64,000 nt of DNA. Origin: Oceaniferula marina (GTDB lineage: Bacteria > Verrucomicrobiota > Verrucomicrobiia > Verrucomicrobiales > Akkermansiaceae). The translations under genes and the position numbers were made by a program. Of this stretch, positions 1 through 8,065 are shown one piece after another. The notes under the pieces were generated by a model that saw only the letters and a list, made by a program, of their open reading frames with translations, had not been told where the DNA came from and searched no databases. Every line of letters starts with the position of its first letter. Within the stretch, counting starts at the first letter, position 1. Location: contig NZ_JACBAZ010000002.1 in the NCBI RefSeq assembly GCF_013391475.1, positions 186,001 to 250,000 of the forward strand, read 5' to 3'.

Positions 1-2935
1 TGATGCCGAGGGCAAATTCGATGACATTGGCCAGACCATTGTTGTTGTGGTCGGCAGCGGGAATGGCGGTAGTTTCCTCATCGTTCGCCCATTGTTGGAA
101 GCGGCTGGGTTTGAATTGCATGCTGACTTTATCGATGATGGGGGAGACGCCGCTGACCACGGTGTTATCGATCCGGAATTCAAATTGGAACCCAAAGCCT
201 TCGGGAAGGGCCGAGAGATCGATTTGGGCCGGGGTGGTGCTGACCACGCGTGCGTAGCCGGGGGTGTGATCGTAGGATTCCTGAACGTTTTGCCAGGTGG
301 TCCACTGATCCACGGTTCCGTCGCCATCGGTGTCTACTCCGGCGCGGGCCTCGACTCCGTCGACCCAAGGGCCGGGGCTGATGTAATCGGTCGATTGCTG
401 GGTGATGAGGTAAAATTGTCCTTCGGCAAACCCGACGGTCGGGTCGGGGTGTCCTCCTCCGAGTGATCCGGCGAGTGTGAACTCTTTGTAGATTGAACTG
501 CTGGTAAAGCGGGCGCATTTGATGCCGGCCCCATGGACGTCGTAGTCGGCGAACAAGTAATACTGGGAACCCACCTTGATGGAGGTCCAGTCGCCGAAGG
601 CATCTTGTCCCGGGCTATGAATCTCGTATTCGCAGGGGTTACTGATGTGGGAGCCTGCAACATGGGGGTGGGTGTAGGTGCCAATTTCGCCGGTGGGGGT
701 AGTTCGATGGTCGATGGGTGGCAGGTGCTCGGCGGGCTGGAAGCCGGTGAAGCCGTCTTCACTGCTGGTGTGCCCCGCCAGAGGTGAGTCCCAGGAGTGG
801 GTGGATGCCTTGATCGGGGTCCAGTCTTCGTGGATGATGTGGAACAGGCCGTCGGCATTGTCCCGGAAGACACTGCAGTCGGAACCGTGGGTGGGATCAT
901 TAAATGCCATGCCCATGAAGGTGCCAATGATGCCGTCTTTCAGGTTGTCATCGATGTAGAGGTGAGGGGTGTGGTCGTTCGGGTGGTCCACGTAGATGTA
1001 AAACTTGCCGTCTTTGTATTCGGCGGAGGTAACCCAGCGGTGGACAGGGGCGGTGATCGGACCGTGGTGGGTCCAATTGACCATGTCGGTGCTGTGCCAA
1101 GCGTGGTAGCCACCGGTGCTGCCTCGCCCGAGGTGGTAGTAATCCTTGTCACTCAGTGGAAGTAAGATGGTGGCGTCTCCGGCACCTGAGGCTCCGACAT
1201 TGGGAACGCCGGTCCAATTGTCCCAGACGGGGGATTGCCCGAAGCTGATGGTGAGGGCTTTCTGTTTGCGGGTGAAAGATTTGACGGTGCTGCTGAACGA
1301 GGCGTTATCGGCTGTGGGTTCGAGCATGCCGTTCGCCAGAGTCAGGTTGGATGCGCTGTGCTGGCTCGCGGACCATTCCTCTTGGGTGTCAATCGTCCAG
1401 GTTTCACCAAAATCGGCGCTGCAGTTGGTGGTGAAGGTGTTGGATGCGGCATTTCCCCTGGCGGCTTGGCTGATGCTGGCTACCACTCCGGCTGGCAGGG
1501 AAATTTGAACGGCTCCGGGTGCGTTCGCTTGGACCGTTGCACAGAAAAAGCGCTTGGCGAAGTTGCGTTTGCCGCCGGAATTGAGTTGGGTGATCTTGCC
1601 GTTTTGAACAATGAAATCATTGGCATCCAAGCCGGTGACGGCTTCCGGGAAGCTCAGATGCACTTCAAATTCCGGAGTAGGAGAGGTAAGCGGTCCATAG
1701 ATCGCAACCGGGACAGGGGGCGCGTAGTTGACGACCAGGGTGTTGGAGTGGGTGTTTGTTAGCTTGTCGCCGTCGGTGTCGGTGACGCGTTTTGCAGGCA
1801 GAGTCAAGGTGACATCACCGGCTTCTTCAGGGGTGACGAGCAGAGTGTAGTTGCTGCCGTTTCCCGATAGATTGGAGAGAGAAGCGTTCTGAACATCGAA
1901 GTCTGAAAGTTCGAGCCCTGTTACGGCTTCATTGAAGGTGAGGTTCACCGTGAAGGCTGAGGTAACTGAATTGCCAGCTGTGGAGAGCGTGGGGGTCGGT
2001 TGTTCGCTACCGGGAGCGACATACGTGATGCTCAAGATATCGGATGCCGGGTTCTGGTTGTTTTCACCATCGGTATCGGTCACTGAGTTTGCAGGAAGTT
2101 GAATGGTCACGTCACCATTGGACGTGGGTGTCACAAGCATGGACCAGTCTGTGCCAGATCCGCTGAGGCTACCGGGCTGGATCGATCCGTTGCTCACTGA
2201 GAAGTCGTTTTCGGCCAGACCGGTGATGGCCTCCGAAAAGGTGAGGGTGACGGTGAAGGGGGCGGATACGCTGGTGGTTGTGGTGCTAAGTGTGGCCAAG
2301 GGGACGGATTCATCCTCCACTACCAGCAGAGCGGTGTAGTGAAGGTTGGCAAACCCGTTTGCTTTGTGTGTTAGCTGTTGGCTGTTGCCGTCAGCAGTGA
2401 ACGTGCCGATCGCGTATTGCCCCCAATTTCCAGCACCCGCAGTCAAGTTGACCGTGTTCGGGCTGGATTCGCCGTCACCATAGCTCATCACACGTGAGCT
2501 GGTGGCAGAGCGTTGATCGTTGAAGAAAATTTGGAGGCGGTAGCGTTGTCCGGGGGTCAGGCCGCTGATGGTTTGGGCGCCAGCGGCTGTTCCCGAGGTG
2601 GTGTAGGAAAAGCTGTCAATGATCTGGTCAAAGTTGGTATCACCGGTGCTATTGGTGGTGCTGGAAGCGGTGGCATCGTTGCTGGTGACTACCGGGGTAA
2701 ATGTAAGATCCGCATAGTTTGCCTTGGTGAAGGCGTAAGTGGAGGTGCCGCTGCTGCCTCCGCCAGTGATGCTTGCTCCGCTGCCTCCGCTGGCGGAAAG
2801 GATGATGCTCCCTTCAATGAGGTCGCTTTTACCTGTGGCATGTTGAGCGGCCTGCCAGATGATCGGGGCTGCGGTGGCCGCTGTCACTAGTCCGAGCAGG
2901 ATGGTGGAAGCCGAGAAAAGGGTGTTGAGTTTCAT
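1..2935 (-). CDS. Large secreted beta-propeller (GH43-like) protein with Ig-like repeats, 3' end outside window
   Basis: The frame is open from ATG at 2935 to the left edge (about 978 codons), so the C-terminus is missing. A signal peptide is followed by a beta-sandwich domain (about residues 25-190) that resembles the PEP-CTERM protein encoded next door at 3029-3703; both have an F(F/T)xDQR..RVM core and a WGQYAIGTFT stretch. Three Ig-like repeats follow, each with a VTLTFSEAITGL-type core and a VTDTDG motif. Next is a propeller-like region with STDMVNWTHHG and repeated Tyr-rich FYIY/YYLF strands, as in GH43/GH117-clan proteins. The sequence leaves the window in DHNNNGLANVIEFALG, the start of a C-terminal module common on secreted Verrucomicrobia enzymes. 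It is the last gene of the 6.7 kb sigma module. The catalytic class is inferred; substrate unknown. Confidence 0.75.
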   Translation of the reverse strand, partial: MKLNTLFSASTILLGLVTAATAAPIIWQAAQHATGKSDLIEGSIILSASGGSGASITGGGSSGTSTYAFTKANYADLTFTPVVTSNDATASSTTNSTGDTNFDQIIDSFSYTTSGTAAGAQTISGLTPGQRYRLQIFFNDQRSATSSRVMSYGDGESSPNTVNLTAGAGNWGQYAIGTFTADGNSQQLTHKANGFANLHYTALLVVEDESVPLATLSTTTTSVSAPFTVTLTFSEAITGLAENDFSVSNGSIQPGSLSGSGTDWSMLVTPTSNGDVTIQLPANSVTDTDGENNQNPASDILSITYVAPGSEQPTPTLSTAGNSVTSAFTVNLTFNEAVTGLELSDFDVQNASLSNLSGNGSNYTLLVTPEEAGDVTLTLPAKRVTDTDGDKLTNTHSNTLVVNYAPPVPVAIYGPLTSPTPEFEVHLSFPEAVTGLDANDFIVQNGKITQLNSGGKRNFAKRFFCATVQANAPGAVQISLPAGVVASISQAARGNAASNTFTTNCSADFGETWTIDTQEEWSASQHSASNLTLANGMLEPTADNASFSSTVKSFTRKQKALTISFGQSPVWDNWTGVPNVGASGAGDATILLPLSDKDYYHLGRGSTGGYHAWHSTDMVNWTHHGPITAPVHRWVTSAEYKDGKFYIYVDHPNDHTPHLYIDDNLKDGIIGTFMGMAFNDPTHGSDCSVFRDNADGLFHIIHEDWTPIKASTHSWDSPLAGHTSSEDGFTGFQPAEHLPPIDHRTTPTGEIGTYTHPHVAGSHISNPCEYEIHSPGQDAFGDWTSIKVGSQYYLFADYDVHGAGIKCARFTSSSIYKEFTLAGSLGGGHPDPTVGFAEGQFYLITQQSTDYISPGPWVDGVEARAGVDTDGDGTVDQWTTWQNVQESYDHTPGYARVVSTTPAQIDLSALPEGFGFQFEFRIDNTVVSGVSPIIDKVSMQFKPSRFQQWANDEETTAIPAADHNNNGLANVIEFALGI

Positions 2936-2965
2936 AGGGATGGATTGTGGACTTCAGGCTGGAGG

Positions 2966-2999
2966 CGAAAACAGGCAGTAAGGGATGCTTACTGCCTGT
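2966..2999 (-). terminator. Intrinsic terminator after PEP-CTERM gene
   Basis: A perfect 12-bp inverted repeat (ACAGGCAGTAAG with CTTACTGCCTGT, 5-base loop) lies just downstream of the PEP-CTERM gene ending at 3029. Read on the minus strand it is followed by TTTT; on the plus strand it is followed by eight A, so a U-run also precedes the hairpin. It should end or attenuate transcription before the propeller gene starting at 2935. Confidence 0.75.
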
Positions 3000-3028
3000 G
3001 AAAAAAAAGGGTGGATTGAAGCGTGATT

Positions 3029-3703
3029 TTACTTCCTGCGGCGCAGGATCAGGCTGAGTCCCCCGAGGCCGATCAGCGCGGCGCTGGATGGTTCGGGGAT
3101 CGAGCGAACTTGGATGGCTGTAAGGTGGGAGTTACCGAACCCATCAGGATCCAATGTGAGATCAGGAGTGCCATCTGCATCAACCGTAAAGGTCCCAATG
3201 GCATATTGTCCCCACGGTGATGATGTGTCCTGGTTGGGATCACCCGCAACATTGACGGTTGCTCCGGTATGGGTTCCGTCGGTGCTGGCAAACTGCATCA
3301 CCCGGTTGTTGAAACTCGTTCGTTGGTCGGTAAAAAAGACCTGAATTTCATAGGTTTTCCCTATAGCCAGATCTCCCAGGTCATAGTTGATGAGACCGGC
3401 TCCACCTCCACTGGTGATGTTAGTGAGTAGCAAATCAAAATCAGGATTGCCTGTGGTCGCTCCACTCAGCATCCCACCGGTTGCACCCCCCAGTGTATTG
3501 GTTCCTGCAAAGGTTACTCCATTGACTGTTGCGGAGGCTCCCCCGCTATTTCCCTCTGCACGGGCAAAGACCAGAGATCCGTTGGTGCTGATGTCTGTGG
3601 TCGCGGTGGTATTCTGGGCAGAGCCCCATGTGATCACAGCGGCTTCAGTTTCATTCGATAAGGCGAGTAAGCCGAAAGATGTTGCGATGAGTAGATTTTT
3701 CAT
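3029..3703 (-). CDS. PEP-CTERM sorting-domain protein (224 aa)
   Basis: A signal peptide (MKNLLIATSFGLLALS) is followed by a beta-rich ectodomain of about 170 residues and a C-terminal PEP-CTERM signal (IPEPSSAALIGLGG, hydrophobic segment, RRRK). PEP-CTERM proteins are exported and then processed by an exosortase, usually for surface or extracellular-matrix display; no exosortase gene lies in this window. The ectodomain is related to the next upstream PEP-CTERM protein (3785-4468) and to the N-terminal domain of the downstream propeller enzyme; all share a Q(V/I)xF..(D/E)(Q/D)R...RVM core. It is one of two tandem PEP-CTERM genes in this module. Ligand binding is inferred, not shown. Confidence 0.85.
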   Translation of the reverse strand: MKNLLIATSFGLLALSNETEAAVITWGSAQNTTATTDISTNGSLVFARAEGNSGGASATVNGVTFAGTNTLGGATGGMLSGATTGNPDFDLLLTNITSGGGAGLINYDLGDLAIGKTYEIQVFFTDQRTSFNNRVMQFASTDGTHTGATVNVAGDPNQDTSSPWGQYAIGTFTVDADGTPDLTLDPDGFGNSHLTAIQVRSIPEPSSAALIGLGGLSLILRRRK

Positions 3704-3765
3704 GATTGTTGGTTTTTAAAGTGCCTAGGAAACGCACGGGATGTATATTTTTAAAACGAATGGTG

Positions 3766-3784
3766 CAGCGTGGTTCCACGCGTG
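3766..3784 (-). terminator. Possible weak terminator or spacer hairpin
   Basis: A short GCGTGG/CCACGC hairpin with a two-base loop lies immediately after the stop of the PEP-CTERM gene 3785-4468. An AT-rich run with several T residues follows about 12 bases further downstream on the minus strand. The stem is short and the U-run is not adjacent, so partial attenuation is the most that can be claimed. Confidence 0.3.
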
Positions 3785-4468
3785 TTACCTCTTGCGGCGT
3801 AGAATCAGGCTGAGTCCCCCGAGGCCGATCAGCGCGGCGCTGGATGCTTCAGGCACCGCACGAAGCTGATAAGCACTGATGTGTGCATTGCCGAAGCCCT
3901 GGGCATCGAGACCGAGTGTCTGGCTGGTTCCATCGGCAGTGAAGGTGCCGATCACAAATTGATCATTTACATCTGCAAAGTTCGCAGCACTCGCGTCGCT
4001 AAAATGCATCACTCGACCATCCAAACCACTACGATCCTCTACAAACCAGACTTGAAGCTCATACTTCTGACCGTCCGAGAGCTTACCTCCCCCAAGATCA
4101 ATCGTGAAAAATCCGCCACCTCCACCGTATTCGGCGGTTGAAAGAAGAGCGTCGTAATGAGCATCAGCGCCACCCGCTTCCCATGCATCGTCAATAACCG
4201 GACTTCCGGGACCATTCCACTGATTATTAAGAAGGTCGGTATCAGTGTTGGTGAAGACGACACCATTGACTGTAGTGGTCCCTGTTGTTCCGCCGCCTGC
4301 GTTAAAGGCTTCCACGAACGTGCCAGCGGTGCTGACTTGAAGACCGCCTGTAGCGGAGGCATCAACAGCGGTTGCTGTTCCCCAAGAAATAACGGCGGCA
4401 GGAGCTAGCGTTGTTCCGGCTGCAAGAGCTGTTAAAATAGTTAAGTGTTTGATCATGTGCTGTTTCAT
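3785..4468 (-). CDS. PEP-CTERM sorting-domain protein (227 aa)
   Basis: An N-terminal signal peptide (IKHLTILTALAAGTTLAPA), a beta-rich ectodomain and a C-terminal PEP-CTERM signal (VPEASSAALIGLGG then RRKR) are visible. The proline motif is PEA rather than PEP. The ectodomain has QVWFVEDRSGLDGRVMHFS and FVIGTFTADG stretches that align by eye with the 3029-3703 protein and the N-terminus of the 1-2935 protein, so three consecutive genes carry the same domain. A second in-frame ATG lies four codons downstream and would also give a good signal peptide. It follows the FecR/LamG gene by about 120 bp and is probably in the same transcription unit. Confidence 0.85.
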   Translation of the reverse strand: MKQHMIKHLTILTALAAGTTLAPAAVISWGTATAVDASATGGLQVSTAGTFVEAFNAGGGTTGTTTVNGVVFTNTDTDLLNNQWNGPGSPVIDDAWEAGGADAHYDALLSTAEYGGGGGFFTIDLGGGKLSDGQKYELQVWFVEDRSGLDGRVMHFSDASAANFADVNDQFVIGTFTADGTSQTLGLDAQGFGNAHISAYQLRAVPEASSAALIGLGGLSLILRRKR

Positions 4469-4586
4469 AGTTTGATGTCAAAATTGCATAGCGAAGTGGC
4501 TGTGCCTCACAGCTTAATACCAGTGTTCTTGGAACGGTTACGAAATGAACCCAATTTTTTTCGCAAGCTTATCAGAGCCGGCAGGA

Positions 4587-6152
4587 TCAAGGTTTGCCGG
4601 CCTCGTAGAGGGCCTGAATTTTCTTTTCACTCAAGGCGTGGTCGAAGATCATCACTTCATCGATGAATCCTTTGAATGTACGTTGGCTGTTGGGATAAAT
4701 GGGATCACTCCAACTGCCAATGGTACACTGTCCGAATTGTGACTGGGAGGAAGGTGAGGATGGAGAGTTATGGGCACAAAGGCGAGATCCGATGCGCTTG
4801 CCGTCACAATAGAAGGTGGTGCTTTGATCACGGAGGTCACGGCTGACGGCAACCAAGTGCCATTGACCTTTGCGGATGATTCCGGAGGAAGTTTCGAAGG
4901 ATTTTCCGCCGCGGATACCGCTCCGAAGTCCTCCCTTACGCGTTACCTGAAAGTGCGTCGCTCCCACCGGCCAGGCATCGGTATTGAGAATGGCCATGAG
5001 GGATGAGTTGAGGTTTGAGGCCTTGATCCAGGCCGCCGTGGTATAGGTGAGCGTTTCCGGGGGTCTTTCAAAGTGGAGGCTGACTGAGTTCTTGGGCTTG
5101 TCAAAAAACAAGGCTTGGGAAGTTTTGCTTCTCCCGGTGACCGCTATCGCATATGGCGCTTCCCCATGCGTGTTGGGCATGGCACCGCTGGCCAGGTTCG
5201 GAACCTTTCCTTGCTCTAGGTTATTGAAATCGTAGTAAAGCAAGAGGTCGCTGCGTTCCAGCATATCACGTTTGTAGGAGTCGACACGTCTCTGGCGCAG
5301 AGTTTCGGCGGTGGTGAATGTTTCGGCTCCTACGAATGTGGCAGAGCGGGGGGGGGCGTCCACGCTCCACTGCATCGACGTTCCACGGGTCACTTGCTGG
5401 GTTGGTTTGTTCAAGCTCGCGACTTCGACCAGGCCGTCAAAGACGTGCACGTTGGTTTCACCGGCAGGGTTGACCTGCACGCCGAATTCCGTGCCCAGGT
5501 CGATGATGTCCTTGCCTCCCGGGGTGGAGACTTTGAAACCGTGTGCTTCTGGAGGGCAGTGCGCCCACATTTTCCCCTGAGTGAGGATGACGTGTTTCTC
5601 GTTGAGAATTTCAAACCCGCAGTGGCCGTCGAGTACGATTTGGGCTCCATTGCGGAAGGAGATTTCGGCGATGCCCTTGTTGAGGGAGAGTTTTCCTTTG
5701 TCGAAGTTGGTATCATCAATCGCTGCATTCCCGGTGATCTCAGCGTTGTAACTGGCTTCCAGGGAGGCCATGGGCAGAAGTGCGTGTGTGGCCGCAATTT
5801 CGGGCTCCGATGGTAGCTGCGGTGCCTTGGCGACCAGCAGCAAGGTGATGGCGGCTGCGATACCTGCGCCGATGGCTGTGCCGCTCAGGACATGCCATTG
5901 CTTCCATACGAATCTCTTGGGCTGTTTGTTTTGTTTTGGATGGGTGGTCTCTGACTGGATGGAGGCGGGGCTCAGTGTGAGCAAGTGGTCGAGCTGGTTG
6001 TTTTTTAAGTAGATCCGGCGGGCTTCCGGGTTGCTTGCCAGAAGTTCACGGAATGCTTGAACCTGGGAAACGGACCCGTGACCGTCCTTGAGATCAAGCA
6101 TGGTTTGCTCGATCCATTCGGTCAGGTTGGATTCCGGGGTGGGGGTATTCAT
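4587..6152 (-). CDS. FecR-domain/LamG-domain membrane protein, candidate anti-sigma/sensor (521 aa)
   Basis: An N-terminal cytoplasmic helical part of about 90 residues (TEWIEQTMLDLKDGHGSVS...FRELLASNPEARRIY) is followed by one membrane helix (SGTAIGAGIAAAITLLLVA). A periplasmic FecR-type beta domain has the hallmark DIIDLGTEFGVQV and NVHVFDGLVEV. The last 220 residues form a LamG/concanavalin-type jelly roll (WHLVAVSRD, FYCDGKRIG, GFIDEVMIFDHAL). Start 6152 is chosen because its ATG overlaps the TGA of the sigma gene as ATGA; an upstream in-frame codon at 6185 is possible. By family precedent such proteins hold their ECF sigma factor until an external ligand, here presumably bound by LamG, triggers release. 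This copy is the most divergent FecR/LamG protein in the window. Confidence 0.85.
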   Translation of the reverse strand: MNTPTPESNLTEWIEQTMLDLKDGHGSVSQVQAFRELLASNPEARRIYLKNNQLDHLLTLSPASIQSETTHPKQNKQPKRFVWKQWHVLSGTAIGAGIAAAITLLLVAKAPQLPSEPEIAATHALLPMASLEASYNAEITGNAAIDDTNFDKGKLSLNKGIAEISFRNGAQIVLDGHCGFEILNEKHVILTQGKMWAHCPPEAHGFKVSTPGGKDIIDLGTEFGVQVNPAGETNVHVFDGLVEVASLNKPTQQVTRGTSMQWSVDAPPRSATFVGAETFTTAETLRQRRVDSYKRDMLERSDLLLYYDFNNLEQGKVPNLASGAMPNTHGEAPYAIAVTGRSKTSQALFFDKPKNSVSLHFERPPETLTYTTAAWIKASNLNSSLMAILNTDAWPVGATHFQVTRKGGLRSGIRGGKSFETSSGIIRKGQWHLVAVSRDLRDQSTTFYCDGKRIGSRLCAHNSPSSPSSQSQFGQCTIGSWSDPIYPNSQRTFKGFIDEVMIFDHALSEKKIQALYEAGKP

Positions 6153-6670
6153 AGGGATGAATTTTCCAGACGGGTTTCGATACATTGCTGCAGTTTTCGG
6201 CGGACGCGAAGCAATGCTTGTTTGGTGGCATTGGCGTTGGAGGAAAGGCAGATGCCGATGTCCTTGACGCGCATGTTTTTTTCGTAATAGAGCTCGAGCA
6301 AATGCCGACTTTTTTCCTGGAGCCGCGATTTACAGAATTGCAGGGCGTCCAATCGGTGGTCCAATTGCAAGGCTTCTTCTTCCGCTTCACCGGCGAAGGC
6401 TTCGACTAATTCGGGGGTCATGACATCGAGAGGGTCCCGTTTTTGGTCGCGCAGATAGGCGAGCACTTGGAAACGGGCAATACTGAAGGCCCAGGCATCG
6501 AAGTTCGTCCCAGCCTGAAAATCGTGTTGTTTACGCCAGAGCACCAGGTTGGTTTCCTGAAGCACATCCCAAGTTTGCGCGTGGCGCCCAAGCAGGGAGT
6601 AGATATAGCCGAAGAGCTTTTGTTGGCTCTCGGTGATCCGCTGTGCGTATTCCTGGGGGGGAGTTTCCAT
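6149..6670 (-). CDS. ECF-type RNA polymerase sigma factor (173 aa)
   Basis: Sigma-70 region 2 is clear (LLGRHAQTWDVLQETNLVLWRK, then FDAWAFSIARFQVLAYLRDQ), as is region 4 (LEQKS-type helix, YYEKNMRVKDIGICL, ALLRVRRKLQQCIE). Size and the DVLQETNLVLW motif fit the short ECF factors widespread in Verrucomicrobia and Planctomycetes. The frame extends to 6748, but the ATG at 6670 is preferred: it has GAGG upstream on the minus strand and the protein then begins where its paralogues do. Its stop overlaps the FecR/LamG start by four bases, implying coupled translation of a sigma/anti-sigma pair. It probably drives its own operon. Confidence 0.85.
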   Translation of the reverse strand: METPPQEYAQRITESQQKLFGYIYSLLGRHAQTWDVLQETNLVLWRKQHDFQAGTNFDAWAFSIARFQVLAYLRDQKRDPLDVMTPELVEAFAGEAEEEALQLDHRLDALQFCKSRLQEKSRHLLELYYEKNMRVKDIGICLSSNANATKQALLRVRRKLQQCIETRLENSSL

Positions 6671-6838
6671 AATTCTTAATACCTCGTAAAACGATATACC
6701 ACCAATTCCGGGATGGTTACGCTGATATTCGGTATTTTTATCGATCATTGTTGCTTACAGACCTCTGAAGTCTGCTCGGATTGGCTTAGAGAGCTTGTTT
6801 AGAAACCTGGGTCGTGAAATGCCGCTGGGTCGGAATAA

Positions 6839-7043
6839 TACCATTCTCCCAGTTAAATTGGCAGAATGGTTTGAGTTTAAGATGATGAGTCAGTCAGCAA
6901 GCTGAATGGCAAGGGGGCACTGAATCTTTTAGATTTTATCGTTGTTGCGCGTCGGTTGCATAGCCCGCTATGCGCCTTCCTTGCGCCTAGTTAAAATCGA
7001 AAACCTTCAGTGCCATTCAGCCAATTTAACTGATCAAATGGAA
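6839..7043. repeat. MITE-like palindromic element, family 1, copy 1 (about 205 bp)
   Basis: The ends form an imperfect inverted repeat: TACCATT-4 bases-CAGTTAAATTGGC on the left, and GCCAATTTAACTG-4 bases-AATGGA on the right. Nested inside are further inverted arms (GGCACTGAATC with TTCAGTGCC; GATTTTA with TTAAAATC) and a central GCATAG-CCCG-CTATGC hairpin. A second copy at 9029-9198 matches almost base for base except for a loss of about 35 bases containing the central hairpin. There is no open reading frame of note. The right end lies about 20 bp before the start of the plus-strand phosphoesterase gene. Confidence 0.8.
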
Positions 7044-7063
7044 TAAGGATCGAAACAAGGTGG

Positions 7064-8026
7064 ATGGATGAAATAATGGATGAAGTGGATCCGTTCATTC
7101 TGAGAATGAAGCGTCGCCATTTTCTTACCCTGCCTCTGAAGCTGTCTTCAGCCGCTGTCTTATCTGGAGCCGATCAATTGACCAAGAGTCAGTCGGCTCC
7201 GGATCTTGTTTTTGGAGTGATTGCAGATCCGCAGTATGCTGATTACCCGAATAAAGGAACGCGCAGCTACCGAGACAGCTTGCGAAAAATGAAGGGTGCG
7301 ATGAAGGAGTTTAATGAGTTGTCATTGAACTTTGTGGTGACTCTGGGGGATGTGATCGACCGCGATATGAAGAGTTTTGCTCCTATGCTCGCTTTGTATC
7401 AGCAGTTCAAAGCGCCATGTCGGTTTGTGTTGGGGAATCATGATTTTTCGGTTCAGGATGATGAAAAGTCAGGCGTGATGAAGACCCTCAGCATGAAGCA
7501 GGCTTACTTCTCTGAGGAGATGGGGAATTGGCGGATGATCTATCTGGACGGAACCGAGGTGAGTACCTTCCGTTACCCCAAAGATGACCCGCGGACCTTG
7601 CAAGCCGAGCGTTTACTGGAGACTTTAAAAAAGAAGGGTGTGAAGCAAGCGCTTCCTTGGAACGGTGCGATAGGTAAGGAACAATTAGCCTGGTTGAAGC
7701 GGGAGCTGGAGGCTTCCAAGACAAAGCGGCAGCGGGTGATTCTTTTTAATCACTTTCCGGTTTGCCCAGGTGGCGGCGCGCATCACCTCTGGAATGCCGA
7801 TGAAGTCACGGATGTGATTGCGACATACCCGAATGTGGTTGCCTACATGAACGGGCATAACCACCGGGGTCATTACCGTATGCACGATGGCTGCCATTTC
7901 CTCAATCTCAAGGGTATGGTTGAAACCAACCATCATAACGCATTTGCGCTGGTTCGTTGTTATGCTGACCGGATTGAGGTGGACGGCTTTGAGAGTGAGC
8001 CGGATCGGCACCTTGCTTTGGTTTGA
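7064..8026 (+). CDS. Calcineurin-like metallophosphoesterase, ADPRibase-Mn-like (320 aa)
   Basis: This is the only plus-strand gene in the window. All dinuclear-metal motifs are present in order: ADPQYAD near residue 55, GDVIDRD, GNHDF, NHFP and NGHNHRGH. The opening FGVIADPQYAD...YRDSLRKMKGAM strongly resembles the Mn-dependent ADP-ribose/CDP-alcohol diphosphatase group. An N-terminal MKRRHFLTLPL...AAVLSGA looks like a twin-arginine or ordinary export signal; the alternative ATG at 7106 starts exactly there. The protein is therefore probably exported and hydrolyses phosphate esters or nucleotide diphosphates. It converges with the GH18 gene (39-bp gap), and the pair is bracketed by two copies of a repeat element, so it may have arrived as a unit unrelated to the modules. 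Confidence 0.85.
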   Translation: MDEIMDEVDPFILRMKRRHFLTLPLKLSSAAVLSGADQLTKSQSAPDLVFGVIADPQYADYPNKGTRSYRDSLRKMKGAMKEFNELSLNFVVTLGDVIDRDMKSFAPMLALYQQFKAPCRFVLGNHDFSVQDDEKSGVMKTLSMKQAYFSEEMGNWRMIYLDGTEVSTFRYPKDDPRTLQAERLLETLKKKGVKQALPWNGAIGKEQLAWLKRELEASKTKRQRVILFNHFPVCPGGGAHHLWNADEVTDVIATYPNVVAYMNGHNHRGHYRMHDGCHFLNLKGMVETNHHNAFALVRCYADRIEVDGFESEPDRHLALV

Positions 8027-8065
8027 GACCCTCTTTACTTGTTCATTGAACTTGAGGAGTCGTTC

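Noticed and set aside
6758-6774. Inverted repeat CAGAC..GTCTG upstream of the sigma gene at 6149-6670
   Set aside because: The arms are five bases long and no equivalent was found upstream of the other sigma genes, so an operator cannot be supported.
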